A stretch of 64,000 nt of DNA from Zeus faber (GCA_960531495.1 OY482849.1:310001-374000), one strand, 5' to 3'. Shown: positions 51,901 through 63,746, counted from the first letter of the stretch. Numbers and translations: made by a program. Notes: a model not told the origin generated them from the sequence alone.

Positions 51901-54900
51901 TAAGTTTTTCTCTCAGATTTCTATGCCCATCTAACATGTATTTGTGGAGTTATGATCATTTTCATCATTGTGTGCACATGTGGGAAAAAACGCATTTTCA
52001 GCCGATTTAAACGTCGAAAAGGGGAATTGGTTAAACGCTTCAGTCATTACTCTGTGTGACAGTGTCAGACAGTTTAAATACAATGGTGAACTAGTATATG
52101 CTGCTAAAGTGTTGTTGTCAAACAGTTTTAGGCCCATCTAACATGTATTTGTCGAGTTAGGATCATTTTCATCATAGTGTGCACATGTGGGAAAAAACGC
52201 ATTTTCAGCCGATTTAAACGTCGAAAAGGGGACTTGGTTAAACGCTTCAGTCATTACTCTGTGTGACAGTGTCAGACAGTTTAAATACAATGGTGAACTA
52301 GTATATGCTGCTAAAGCGTTGTTTGTCAAACAGTTTTAGGCCCATACAACATGTATTTGTCGAGGTATGAGCATTTTCAGAACATTGGACGGTTTGCTGT
52401 CTTGCTGAATTAGAGAAACACCGAACCATTGTCTCTTCAGAGGTGTATGATTCAGAATGCTGCAGTACAGCATTGAAATTTAATTAATATGATGAACTAT
52501 TATGTGCTTCCTAAGTTTTTCTCTCAGATTTCTATGCCCATCTAACATGTATTTGTGGAGTTATGATCATTTTCATCATTGTGTGCACATGTGGGAAAAA
52601 ACGCATTTTCAGCCGATTTAAACGTCGAAAAGGGGAATTGGTTAAACGCTTCAGTCATTACTCTGTGTGACAGTGTCAGACAGTTTAAATACAATGGTGA
52701 ACTAGTATATGCTGCTAAAGTGTTGTTGTCAAACAGTTTTAGGCCCATCTAACATGTATTTGTCGAGTTAGGATCATTTTCATCATAGTGTGCACATGTG
52801 GGAAAAAACGCATTTTCAGCCGATTTAAACGTCGAAAAGGGGACTTGGTTAAACGCTTCAGTCATTACTCTGTGTGACAGTGTCAGACAGTTTAAATACA
52901 ATGGTGAACTAGTATATGCTGCTAAAGCGTTGTTTGTCAAACAGTTTTAGGCCCATACAACATGTATTTGTTGAGGTATGAGCATTTTCAGATCTTGTGA
53001 CGGTTTGCTGTCTAGCTGAATTAGAGAAACACCGAACCATTGTCTCTTCAGAGGTGAATGATTCAGAATGCTGCAGTACAGCATAGAAATTTAATTAATA
53101 TGATGAACTATTATGTGCTCCTTAAGTGTTTCTCACAGATATCTAGGCCCATCTAACATGTATTTGTGGAGTTATGATCATTTTCATCATTGTGTGCACA
53201 TGTGGGAAAAAACGCATTTTCAGCCGATTTAAACGTCGAAAAGGGGAATTGGTTAAACGCTTCAGTCATTACTCTGTGTGACAGTGTCAGACAGTTTAAA
53301 TACAATGGTGAACTAGTATATGCTGCTAAAGTGTTGTTGTCAAACAGTTTTAGGCCCATCTAACATGTATATGTCGAGTTAGGATCATTTTCATCATAGT
53401 GTGCACATGTGGGAAAAAACGCATTTTCAGCCGATTTAAACGTCGAAAAGGGGACTTGGTTAAACGCTTCAGTCATTACTCTGTGTGACAGTGTCAGACA
53501 GTTTAAATACAATGGTGAACTAGTATATGCTGCTAAAGTGTTGTTTGTCAACCAGTTTTAGGCCCATACAACATGTATTTGTTGAGGTATGAGCATTTTC
53601 AGAACTTGTGACGGTTTGCTGTCTTGCTGAATTAGAGAAACACCGAACCATTGTCTCTCTAGAGGTGAATGATTCAGAATGCTGCAGTACAGCATAGAAA
53701 TTTAATTAATATGATGAACTATTATGTGCTTCTTAAGTGTTTCTCACAGATTTCTAGGCCCATCTAACATGTATTTGTGGAGTTATGATCATTTTCATCA
53801 TTGTGTGCACATGTGGGAAAAAACGCATTTTCAGCCGATTTAAACGTCGAAAAGGGGAATTGGTTAAACGCTTCAGTCATTACTCGGTGTGACAGTGTCA
53901 GACAGTTTAAATACAATGGTGAACTAGTATATGCTGCTAAAGCGTTGTTTGTCAACCAGTTTTAGACCCATCTAACATGTATTTGTCGAGTTATGATCAT
54001 TTTCATCATTATGTGTACATCTGGGAAAAAATGCATTTTCAGCCGATTTAAACGTCGAAAAGGGGAATTGCTTAAACGCTTCAGTCATTACTCTGTGTGA
54101 CAGTGTCCGACAGTTTAAATACAATGGTGAACTAGTATAGGCTGCTAAAGTGTTGTTTGTCAAACAGTTTTAGGCCCATGTAAAATGTATTTGTCGAGTT
54201 ATGATCATTTTCATCATTGTGTGCACATGTGGGAAAAAACGCATTTCCAGCCGATTTAAACGTCGAAAAGGGGAATTGGTTAAACGCTTCAGTCATTACT
54301 CTGTGTGACAGTGTCAGACAGTTTAAATACAATGGTGAACTAGTATATGCTGCTAAAGCGTTGTTTGTCAAACAGTTTTAGGCCCATACAACATGTATTT
54401 GTCGAGGTATGAGCATTTTCAGAACATTGGACGGTTTGCTGTCTAGCTGAATTAGAGAAACACCGAACCATTGTCTCTTCAGAGGTGTATGATTCAGAAT
54501 GCTGCAGTACAGCATTGAAATTTAATTAATATGATGAACTATTATGTGCTTCCTAAGTTTTTCTCTCAGATTTCTATGCCCATCTAACATGTATTTGTGG
54601 AGTTATGATCATTTTCATCATTGTGTGCACATGTGGGAAAAAACGCATTTTCAGCCGATTTAAACGTCGAAAAGGGGAATTGGTTAAACGCTTCAGTCAT
54701 TACTCTGTGTGACAGTGTCAGACAGTTTAAATACAATGGTGAACTAGTATATGCTGCTAAAGTGTTGTTGTCAAACAGTTTTAGGCCCATCTAACATGTA
54801 TTTGTCGAGTTAGGATCATTTTCATCATAGAGTGCACATGTGGGAAAAAACGCATTTTCAGCCGATTTAAACGTCGAAAAGGGGACTTGGTTAAACGCTT

Positions 54901-55198
54901 CAGTCATTACTCTGTGTGACAGTGTCAGACAGTTTAAATACAATGGTGAACTAGTATATGCTGCTAAAGCGTTGTTTGTCAAACAGTTTTAGGCCCATAC
55001 AACATGTATTTGTTGAGGTATGAGCATTTTCAGATCTTGTGACGGTTTGCTGTCTAGCTGAATTAGAGAAACACCGAACCATTGTCTCTTCAGAGGTGAA
55101 TGATTCAGAATGCTGCAGTACAGCATAGAAATTTAATTAATATGATGAACTATTATGTGCTCCTTAAGTGTTTCTCACAGATATCTAGGCCCATCTAA

Positions 55199-56223
55199 CA
55201 TGTATTTGTGGAGTTATGATCATTTTCATCATTGTGTGCACATGTGGGAAAAAACGCATTTTCAGCCGATTTAAACGTCGAAAAGGGGTATTGGTTAAAC
55301 GCTTCAGTCATTACTCTGTGTGACAGTGTCAGACAGTTTAAATACAATGGTGAACTAGTATATGCTGCTAAAGTGTTGTTGTCAAACAGTTTTAGGCCCA
55401 TCTAACATGTATTTGTCGAGTTAGGATCATTTTCATCATAGTGTGCACATGTGGGAAAAAACGCATTTTCAGCCGATTTAAACGTCGAAAAGGGGACTTG
55501 GTTAAACGCTTCAGTCATTACTCTGTGTGACAGTGTCAGACAGTTTAAATACAATGGTGAACTAGTATATGCTGCTAAAGTGTTGTTGTCAAACAGTTTT
55601 AGGCCCATCTAACATGTATTTGTCGAGTTAGGATCATTTTCATCATAGTGTGCACATGTGGGAAAAAACGCATTTTCAGCCGATTTAAACGTCGAAAAGG
55701 GGACTTGGTTAAACGCTTCAGTCATTACTCTGTGTGACAGTGTCAGACAGTTTAAATACAATGGTGAACTAGTATATGCTGCTAAAGTGTTGTTGTCAAA
55801 CAGTTTTAGGCCCATCTAACATGTATTTGTCGAGTTAGGATCATTTTCATCATAGTGTGCACATGTGGGAAAAAACGCATTTTCAGCCGATTTAAACGTC
55901 GAAAAGGGGACTTGGTTAAACGCTTCAGTCATTACTCTGTGTGACAGTGTCAGACAGTTTAAATACAATGGTGAACTAGTATATGCTGCTAAAGCGTTGT
56001 TTGTCAAACAGTTTTAGGCCCATACAACATGTATTTGTCGAGGTATGAGCATTTTCAGAACATTGGACGGTTTGCTGTCTAGCTGAATTAGAGAAACACC
56101 GAACCATTGTCTCTTCAGAGGTGAATGATTCAGAATGCTGCAGTACAGCATAGAAATTTAATTAATATGATGAACTATTATGTGCTCCTTAAGTGTTTCT
56201 CACAGATATCTAGGCCCATCTAA
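55199..56223 (+). repeat. Irregular block AAAAB with three consecutive copies of one A variant
   Basis: Monomers at 55406, 55613 and 55820 are all the GGATCATT / GACTTGG type, the first two 207 bp long with the same TGTTGTC deletion. They look identical by eye over their shared length. A B follows at 56028. This is a very recent local duplication of a single monomer. Confidence 0.8.
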
Positions 56224-59200
56224 CATGTATTTGTGGAGTTATGATCATTTTCATCATTGTGTGCACATGTGGGAAAAAACGCATTTTCAGCCGATTTAAA
56301 CGTCGAAAAGGGGAATTGGTTAAACGCTTCAGTCATTACTCTGTGTGACAGTGTCAGACAGTTTAAATACAATGGTGAACTAGTATATGCTGCTAAAGTG
56401 TTGTTGTCAAACAGTTTTAGGCCCATCTAACATGTATTTGTCGAGTTAGGATCATTTTCATCATAGTGTGCACATGTGGGAAAAAACGCATTTTCAGCCG
56501 ATTTAAACGTCGAAAAGGGGACTTGGTTAAACGCTTCAGTCATTACTCTGTGTGACAGTGTCAGACAGTTTAAATACAATGGTGAACTAGTATATGCTGC
56601 TAAAGCGTTGTTTGTCAAACAGTTTTAGGCCCATACAACATGTATTTGTCGAGGTATGAGCATTTTCAGAACATTGGACGGTTTGCTGTCTAGCTGAATT
56701 AGAGAAACACCGAACCATTGTCTCTTCAGAGGTGAATGATTCAGAATGCTGCAGTACAGCATAGAAATTTAATTAATATGATGAACTATTATGTGCTTCT
56801 TAAGTGTTTCTCACAGATTTCTAGGCCCATCTAACATGTATTTGTGGAGTTATGATCATTTTCATCATTGTGTGCACATGTGGGAAAAAACGCATTTTCA
56901 GCCGATTTAAACGTCGAAAAGGGGAATTGGTTAAACGCTTCAGTCATTACTCTGTGTGACAGTGTCAGACAGTTTAAATACAATGGTGAACTAGTTTATG
57001 CTGCTAAAGTGTTGTTTGTCAAACAGTTTTAGGCCCATCTAACATGTATTTGTCGAGTTATGGTCATTTTCATCATTATGTGCACATATGGGAAAAAACG
57101 CATTTTCAGCCGATTTAAACGTCGAAAAGGGGAATTGGTTAAACGCTTCAGTCATTACTCTGTGTGACAGTGTCAGACAGTTTAAATACAATGGTGAACT
57201 AGTATATGCTGCTAAAGTGTTGTTTGTCAACCAGTTTTAGGCCCATACAACATGTATTTGTTGAGGTATGAGCATTTTCAGAACTTGTGACGGTTTGCTG
57301 TCTTGCTGAATTAGAGAAACACCGAACCATTGTCTCTCTAGAGGTGAATGATTCAGAATGCTGCAGTACAGCATAGAAATTTAATTAATATGATGAACTA
57401 TTATGTGCTTCTTAAGTGTTTCTCACAGATTCTAGGCCCATCTAACATGTATTTGTGGAGTTATGATCATTTTCATCATTGTGTGCACATGTGGGAAAAA
57501 ACGCATTGTCAGCCGATTTAAACGTCGAAAAGGGGAATTGGTTAAACGCTTCAGTCATTACTCGGTGTGACAGTGTCAGACAGTTTAAATACAATGGTGA
57601 ACTAGTATATGCTGCTAAAGCGTTGTTTGTCAACCAGTTTTAGACCCATCTAACATGTATTTGTCGAGTTATGATCATTTTCATCATTATGTGTACATCT
57701 GGGAAAAAATGCATTTTCAGCCGATTTAAACGTCGAAAAGGGGAATTGCTTAAACGCTTCAGTCATTACTCTGTGTGACAGTGTCCGACAGTTTAAATAC
57801 AATGGTGAACTAGTATATGCTGCTAAAGTGTTGTTTGTCAAACAGTTTTAGGCCCATGTAAAATGTATTTGTCGAGTTATGATCATTTTCATCATTGTGT
57901 GCACATGTGGGAAAAAACGCATTTCCAGCCGATTTAAACGTCGAAAAGGGGAATTGGTTAAACGCTTCAGTCATTACTCTGTGTGACAGTGTCAGACAGT
58001 TTAAATACAATGGTGAACTAGTATATGCTGCTAAAGCGTTGTTTGTCAAACAGTTTTAGGCCCATACAACATGTATTTGTCGAGGTATGAGCATTTTCAG
58101 AACATTGGACGGTTTGCTGTCTAGCTGAATTAGAGAAACACCGAACCATTGTCTCTTCAGAGGTGTATGATTCAGAATGCTGCAGTACAGCATTGAAATT
58201 TAATTAATATGATGAACTATTATGTGCTTCCTAAGTTTTTCTCTCAGATTTCTATGCCCATCTAACATGTATTTGTGGAGTTATGATCATTTTCATCATT
58301 GTGTGCACATGTGGGAAAAAACGCATTTTCAGCCGATTTAAACGTCGAAAAGGGGAATTGGTTAAACGCTTCAGTCATTACTCTGTGTGACAGTGTCAGA
58401 CAGTTTAAATACAATGGTGAACTAGTATATGCTGCTAAAGTGTTGTTGTCAAACAGTTTTAGGCCCATCTAACATGTATTTGTCGAGTTAGGATCATTTT
58501 CATCATAGTGTGCACATGTGGGAAAAAACGCATTTTCAGCCGATTTAAACGTCGAAAAGGGGACTTGGTTAAACGCTTCAGTCATTACTCTGTGTGACAG
58601 TGTCAGACAGTTTAAATACAATGGTGAACTAGTATATGCTGCTAAAGCGTTGTTTGTCAAACAGTTTTAGGCCCATACAACATGTATTTGTTGAGGTATG
58701 AGCATTTTCAGATCTTGTGACGGTTTGCTGTCTAGCTGAATTAGAGAAACACCGAACCATTGTCTCTTCAGAGGTGAATGATTCAGAATGCTGCAGTACA
58801 GCATAGAAATTTAATTAATATGATGAACTATTATGTGCTCCTTAAGTGTTTCTCACAGATATCTAGGCCCATCTAACATGTATTTGTGGAGTTATGATCA
58901 TTTTCATCATTGTGTGCACATGTGGGAAAAAACGCATTTTCAGCCGATTTAAACGTCGAAAAGGGGAATTGGTTAAACGCTTCAGTCATTACTCTGTGTG
59001 ACAGTGTCAGACAGTTTAAATACAATGGTGAACTAGTATATGCTGCTAAAGTGTTGTTGTCAAACAGTTTTAGGCCCATCTAACATGTATTTGTCGAGTT
59101 AGGATCATTTTCATCATAGTGTGCACATGTGGGAAAAAACGCATTTTCAGCCGATTTAAACGTCGAAAAGGGGACTTGGTTAAACGCTTCAGTCATTACT

Positions 59201-60711
59201 CTGTGTGACAGTGTCAGACAGTTTAAATACAATGGTGAACTAGTATATGCTGCTAAAGCGTTGTTTGTCAAACAGTTTTAGGCCCATACAACATGTATTT
59301 GTCGAGGTATGAGCATTTTTAGAACATTGGACGGTTTGCTGTCTAGCTGAATTAGAGAAACACCGAACCATTGTCTCTTCAGAGGTGAATGATTCAGAAT
59401 GCTGCAGTACAGCATAGAAATTTAATTAATATGATGAACTATTATGTGCTTCTTAAGTGTTTCTCACAGATTTCTAGGCCCATCTAACATGTATTTGTGG
59501 AGTTATGATCATTTTCATCATTGTGTGCACATGTGGGAAAAAACGCATTTTCAGCCGATTTAAACGTCGAAAAGGGGAATTGGTTAAACGCTTCAGTCAT
59601 TACTCTGTGTGACAGTGTCAGACAGTTTAAATACAATGGTGAACTAGTTTATGCTGCTAAAGTGTTGTTTGTCAAACAGTTTTAGGCCCATCTAACATGT
59701 ATTTGTCGAGTTATGGTCATTTTCATCATTATGTGCACATGTGGGAAAAAACGCATTTTCAGCCGATTTAAACGTCGAAAAGGGGAATTGGTTAAACGCT
59801 TCAGTCATTACTCTGTGTGACAGTGTCAGACAGTTTAAATACAATGGTGAACTAGTATATGCTGCTAAAGTGTTGTTTGTCAACCAGTTTTAGGCCCATA
59901 CAACATGTATTTGTTGAGGTATGAGCATTTTCAGAACTTGTGACGGTTTGCTGTCTAGCTGAATTAGAGAAACACCGAACCATTGTCTCTTCAGAGGTGA
60001 ATGATTCAGAATGCTGCAGTACAGCATAGAAATTTAATTAATATGATGAACTATTATGTGCTCCTTAAGTGTTTCTCACAGATTTCAAGGCCCATCTAAC
60101 ATGTATTTGTGGAGTTATGATCATTTTCATCATTGTGTGCACATGTGGGAAAAAACGCATTTTCAGCCGATTTAAACGTCGAAAAGGGGAATTGGTTAAA
60201 CGCTTCAGTCATTACTCGGTGTGACAGTTTCAGACAGTTTAAATACAATGGTGAACTAGTATATGCTGCTAAAGTGTTGTTTGTCAAACAGTTTTAGGTC
60301 CATCTAACATGTATTTGTCGAGTTATGGTCATTTTCATCATTATGTGCACATGTGGGAAAAAACGCATTTTCAGCCGATTTAAACGTCGAAAAGGGGAAT
60401 AGCTTAAACGCTTCAGTCATTACTCTGTGTGACAGTGTCAGACAGTTTAAATACAATGGTGAACTAGTATATGCTGCTAAAGCGTTGTTTGTCAAACAGT
60501 TTTCGGCCCATACAACATGTATTTGTCGAGGTATGAGCATTTTCAGAACATTGGACGGTTTGCTGTCTAGCTGAATTAGAGAAACACCGAACCATTGTCT
60601 CTTCAGAGGTGAATGATTCAGAATGCTGCAGTACAGCATAGAAATTTAATTAATATGATGAACTATTATGTGCTTCTTAAGTGTTTCTCACAGATTTCTA
60701 GGCCCATCTAA

Positions 60712-61114
60712 CATGTATTTGTGGAGTTATGATCATTTTAATCATTGTGTGCACATGTGGGAAAAAACGCATTTTCACCGATTTAAACGTCGAAAAGGGG
60801 AATTGGTTAAACGCTTCAGTCATTACTCGGTGTGACAGTGTCAGACAGTTTAAATACAATGGTGAACTAGTATATGCTGCTAAAGCGTTGTTTGTCAAAC
60901 AGTTTTAGGCCCATACAACATGTATTTGTTGAGGTATGAGCATTTTCAGAACTTGTGACGGTTTGCTGTGTAGCTGAATTAGAGAAACACCGAACCATTG
61001 TCTCTTCAGAGGTGAATGATTCAGAATGCTGCAGTACAGCATAGAAATTTAATTAATATGATGAACTATTATGTGCTCCTTAAGTGTTTCTCACAGATAT
61101 CTAGGCCCATCTAA
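60712..61114 (+). repeat. Irregular AB block
   Basis: A single A (60712-60918, 207 bp because CAGCCG is reduced to CACCG) lies between two B monomers (60516 and 60919). It also has TTTTAATCATT for the usual TTTTCATCATT. It is the only lone A between two B monomers that I found in the array. Confidence 0.8.
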
Positions 61115-62950
61115 CATGTATTTGTGGAGTTATGATCATTTTCATCATTGTGTGCACATGTGGGAAAAAACGCATTTTCAGCCGATTTAAACGTCGAAAA
61201 GGGGAATTGGTTAAACGCTTCAGTCATTACTCTGTGTGACAGTGTCAGACAGTTTAAATACAATGGTGAACTAGTATATGCTGCTAAAGTGTTGTTTGTC
61301 AAACAGTTTTAGGCCCATCTAACATGTATTTGTCGAGTTATGGTCATTTTCATCATTATGTGCACATGTGGGAAAAAACGCATTTTCAGCCGATTTAAAC
61401 GTCGAAAAGGGGAATTGGTTAAACGCTTCAGTCATTACTCTGTGTGACAGTGTCAGACAGTTTAAATACAATGGTGAACTAGTATATGCTGCTAAAGAGT
61501 TGTTTGTCAAACAGTTTTCGGCCCATACAACATGTATTTGTCGAGGTATGAGCATTTTCAGAACATTGGACGGTTTGCTGTCTAGCTGAATTAGAGAAAC
61601 ACCGAACCATTGTCTCTTCAGAGGTGAATGATTCAGAATGCTGCAGTACAGCATAGAAATTTAATTAATATGATGAACTATTATGTGCTCCTTAAGTGTT
61701 TCTCACAGATATCTAGGCCCATCTAACATGTATTTGTGGAGTTATGATCATTTTCATCATTGTGTGCACATGTGGGAAAAAACGCATTTTCAGCCGATTT
61801 AAACGTCGAAAAGGGGAATTGGTTAAACGCTTCAGTCATTACTCTGTGTGACAGTGTCAGACAGTTTAAATACAATGGTGAACTAGTATATGCTGCTAAA
61901 GTGTTGTTTGTCAACCAGTTTTAGGCCCATCTAACATGTATTTGTCGAGTTAGGATCATTTTCATCATAGTGTGCACATGTGGGAAAAAACGCATTTTCA
62001 GCCGATTTAAACGTCGAAAAGGGGAATTGGTTAAACGCTTCAGTCATTACTCTGTGTGACAGTGTCAGACAGTTTAAATACAATGGTGATCTAGTATATG
62101 CTGCTAAAGCGTTGTTTGTCAAACAGTTTTAGGCCCATACAACATGTATTTGTTGAGGTATGAGCATTTTCAGAACTTGTGACGGTTTGCTGTCTAGCTG
62201 AATTAGAGAAACACCGAACCATTGTCTCTTCAGAGGTGAATGATTCAGAATGCTGCAGTACAGCATAGAAATTTAATTAATATGATGAACTATTATGTGC
62301 TTCTTAAGTGTTTCTCACAGATATCTAGGCCCATCTAACATGTATTTGTGGAGTTATGATCATTTTCATCATTGTGTGCACATGTGGGAAAAAACGCATT
62401 TTCAGCCGATTTAAACGTCGAAAAGGGGAATTGGTTAAACGCTTCAGTCATTACTCTGTGTGACAGTGTCAGACAGTTTAAATACAATGGTGAACTAGTA
62501 TATGCTGCTAAAGTATTGTTTGTCAAACACTTTTAGGCCCATCTAACATGTATTTGTCGAGTTATGGTCATTTTCATCATTATGTGCACATGTGGGAAAA
62601 AACGCATTTTCAGCCGATTTAAACGTCGAAAAGGGGAATTGCTTAAACGCTTCAGTCATTACTCTGTGTGACAGTGTCAGACAGTTTAAATACAATGGTG
62701 AACTAGTATATGCTGCTAAAGTGTTGTTTGTCAAACAGTTTTAGAACCATACAACATGTATTTGTTGAGGTATGAGCATTTTCAGAACTTGTGACGGTTT
62801 GCTGTCTAGCTGAATTAGAGAAACACCGAACCATTGTCTCTTCAGAGGTGAATGGTTCAGAATGCTGCAGTACAGCATAGAAATTTAATTAATATGATGA
62901 ACTATTATGTGCTTCTTAAGTGTTTCTCACAGATTTCTAGGCCCATCTAA

Positions 62951-63057
62951 CATGTATTTGTGGAGATATGATCATTTTCATCATTATGTGCACATGTGGG
63001 AAAAAACGCATTTTCAGCCGATTTAAACGTCGAAAAGGGGAATTGGTTAAACGCTTC
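62951..63057 (+). repeat. Terminal truncated A monomer
   Basis: The last forward A is normal to about ACGCTTC at 63057 and then breaks into rearranged sequence. Confidence 0.8.
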
Positions 63058-63140
63058 TGTCAGTTCAGACAGTTTTAGGCCCATGTTAAACTCAGTCACA
63101 GATTTTATTATTAATATGATGAACTATTATGTGCTTCTGG
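63058..63140. repeat. Rearranged inversion junction of the satellite
   Basis: After ACGCTTC the sequence skips to a TCAGACAG word joined directly to TTTTAGGCCCATG (internal A deleted), then a short ACTCAGTCACAGATTTT stretch, then a forward B fragment (TTAATATGATGAACTATTATGTGCTTCT, about 63110-63138). At about 63139-63141 the strand flips: GCTGACAAACAACAC is the reverse complement of an A monomer's 3' part. Confidence 0.8.
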
Positions 63141-63334
63141 CTGACAAACAACACTTTAGCAGCACATACTAGTTTATCATTGTATTAAAACTGTCTGACA
63201 CTGTCACATAGAGTAATGACTGAAGCGTTTAACCGTTCCGCCAAATCGACGTTTAAATCGACTGAAAATGCGTTTTTTCCCACGTGTAGACTTTGATGAA
63301 AATTATCTGAAATCGAAAAATACATTTTATATGG
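63141..63334 (-). repeat. Inverted, diverged A monomer 1
   Basis: Reverse-complement A sequence. It differs from the main array at many positions, for example CCGTTCCGCCAAATCGACG where forward copies (reverse complemented) have CCAATTCCCCTTTTCGACG, and CATTTTATATGGG for CATGTTAGATGGG. It contains CACGTG at 63281-63286. Confidence 0.82.
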
Positions 63335-63540
63335 GCCTAAAACTGGTTGACAAACAAGACTTTAGCAGCACATACTAGTTCATCATTGTATTTAAACTGA
63401 CTGACACTGTCATATAGAGTAATGACTGAAGCGTTTAACCGTTCCGCCAAATCGACGTTTAAATCGACTGAAAATGCGTTTTTTCCCACGTGTAGACATT
63501 GATGAAAATTATCATAACTCGAAAAATACATTTTATATGG
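63335..63540 (-). repeat. Inverted, diverged A monomer 2 (206 bp)
   Basis: This is a second inverted A with the same class of changes and CACGTG at 63487-63492. Read in the forward-monomer sense (minus strand here), 63531 to 63337 is one open frame of 64 codons starting ATG. A 2-base difference at the ACGTG word joins two frames that are separate in the main array. Confidence 0.82.
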
Positions 63541-63746
63541 GCCTAAAACTGTTTGAAAAACAACACTTTAGCAGCACATACTAGTTTATCATTGTATTTA
63601 AACTGTCTGACACTGTCACATAGTAATGGCTGAAGCGTTTAACCGATCCGCCTTTTCGACGTTTAAATCGGCTGAAAATGCGTTTTTTCCCACATGTGTA
63701 GACTTTGATGAAAATTATCATAACTCGAAAAATACATTTTATATGG
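63541..63746 (-). repeat. Inverted, diverged A monomer 3 (206 bp)
   Basis: The third inverted A retains CCTTTTCGACG like the main array and CACATGTG at 63691-63698, but has the ATATGGGCC end of the inverted group and a 2-base loss in the CACATAGTAATGG word. It is intermediate between the main array and inverted monomers 1 and 2. Confidence 0.82.

Larger units (their letters stand above)
37429..63057 (+). repeat. A/B satellite array (about 25.6 kb)
   Basis: The array consists of two monomers. A (about 208 bp; 207 where one T of TTTGTC is missing) occurs about 88 times and B (about 196 bp) 38 times by my count. Each begins CATGTATTTGT and most end AGGCCCAT(C/A)(T/C)AA. Blocks are mostly AAB (611-612 bp) and AAAB (819-820 bp). 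Copies are nearly identical and differ by recurrent diagnostic substitutions. Short minus-strand frames of 63-84 codons recur in nearly every A simply because the monomer lacks stops in that frame; their start shifts with the single-T deletion, and I do not call them genes. Monomer lengths near 200 bp resemble a nucleosome repeat, as in many centromeric or pericentromeric satellites (inference). Most A units carry a SpeI site and the B units PacI and PstI sites. Confidence 0.95.

Noticed and set aside
60304-60639. 111-codon minus-strand frame crossing B into A (also 61319-61654)
   Set aside because: Arises only because TTTTAGG is TTTTCGG in these two copies. B sequences elsewhere are interrupted, and no domain is visible.
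37633-62734. Dozens of minus-strand 63-84 codon frames (MTNN... or MGLKLFDNN...) across the satellite
   Set aside because: One per A monomer, near-identical because the monomers are near-identical. The start changes with a single-base deletion, and no upstream promoter or variation pattern suggests selection on protein.
37429-63057. CENP-B box in the satellite monomers
   Set aside because: The CGTCGAAAAGGGG region looked promising, but neither strand fits the NTTCGNNNNANNCGGGN core. Centromere identity therefore stays a suggestion from monomer length only.
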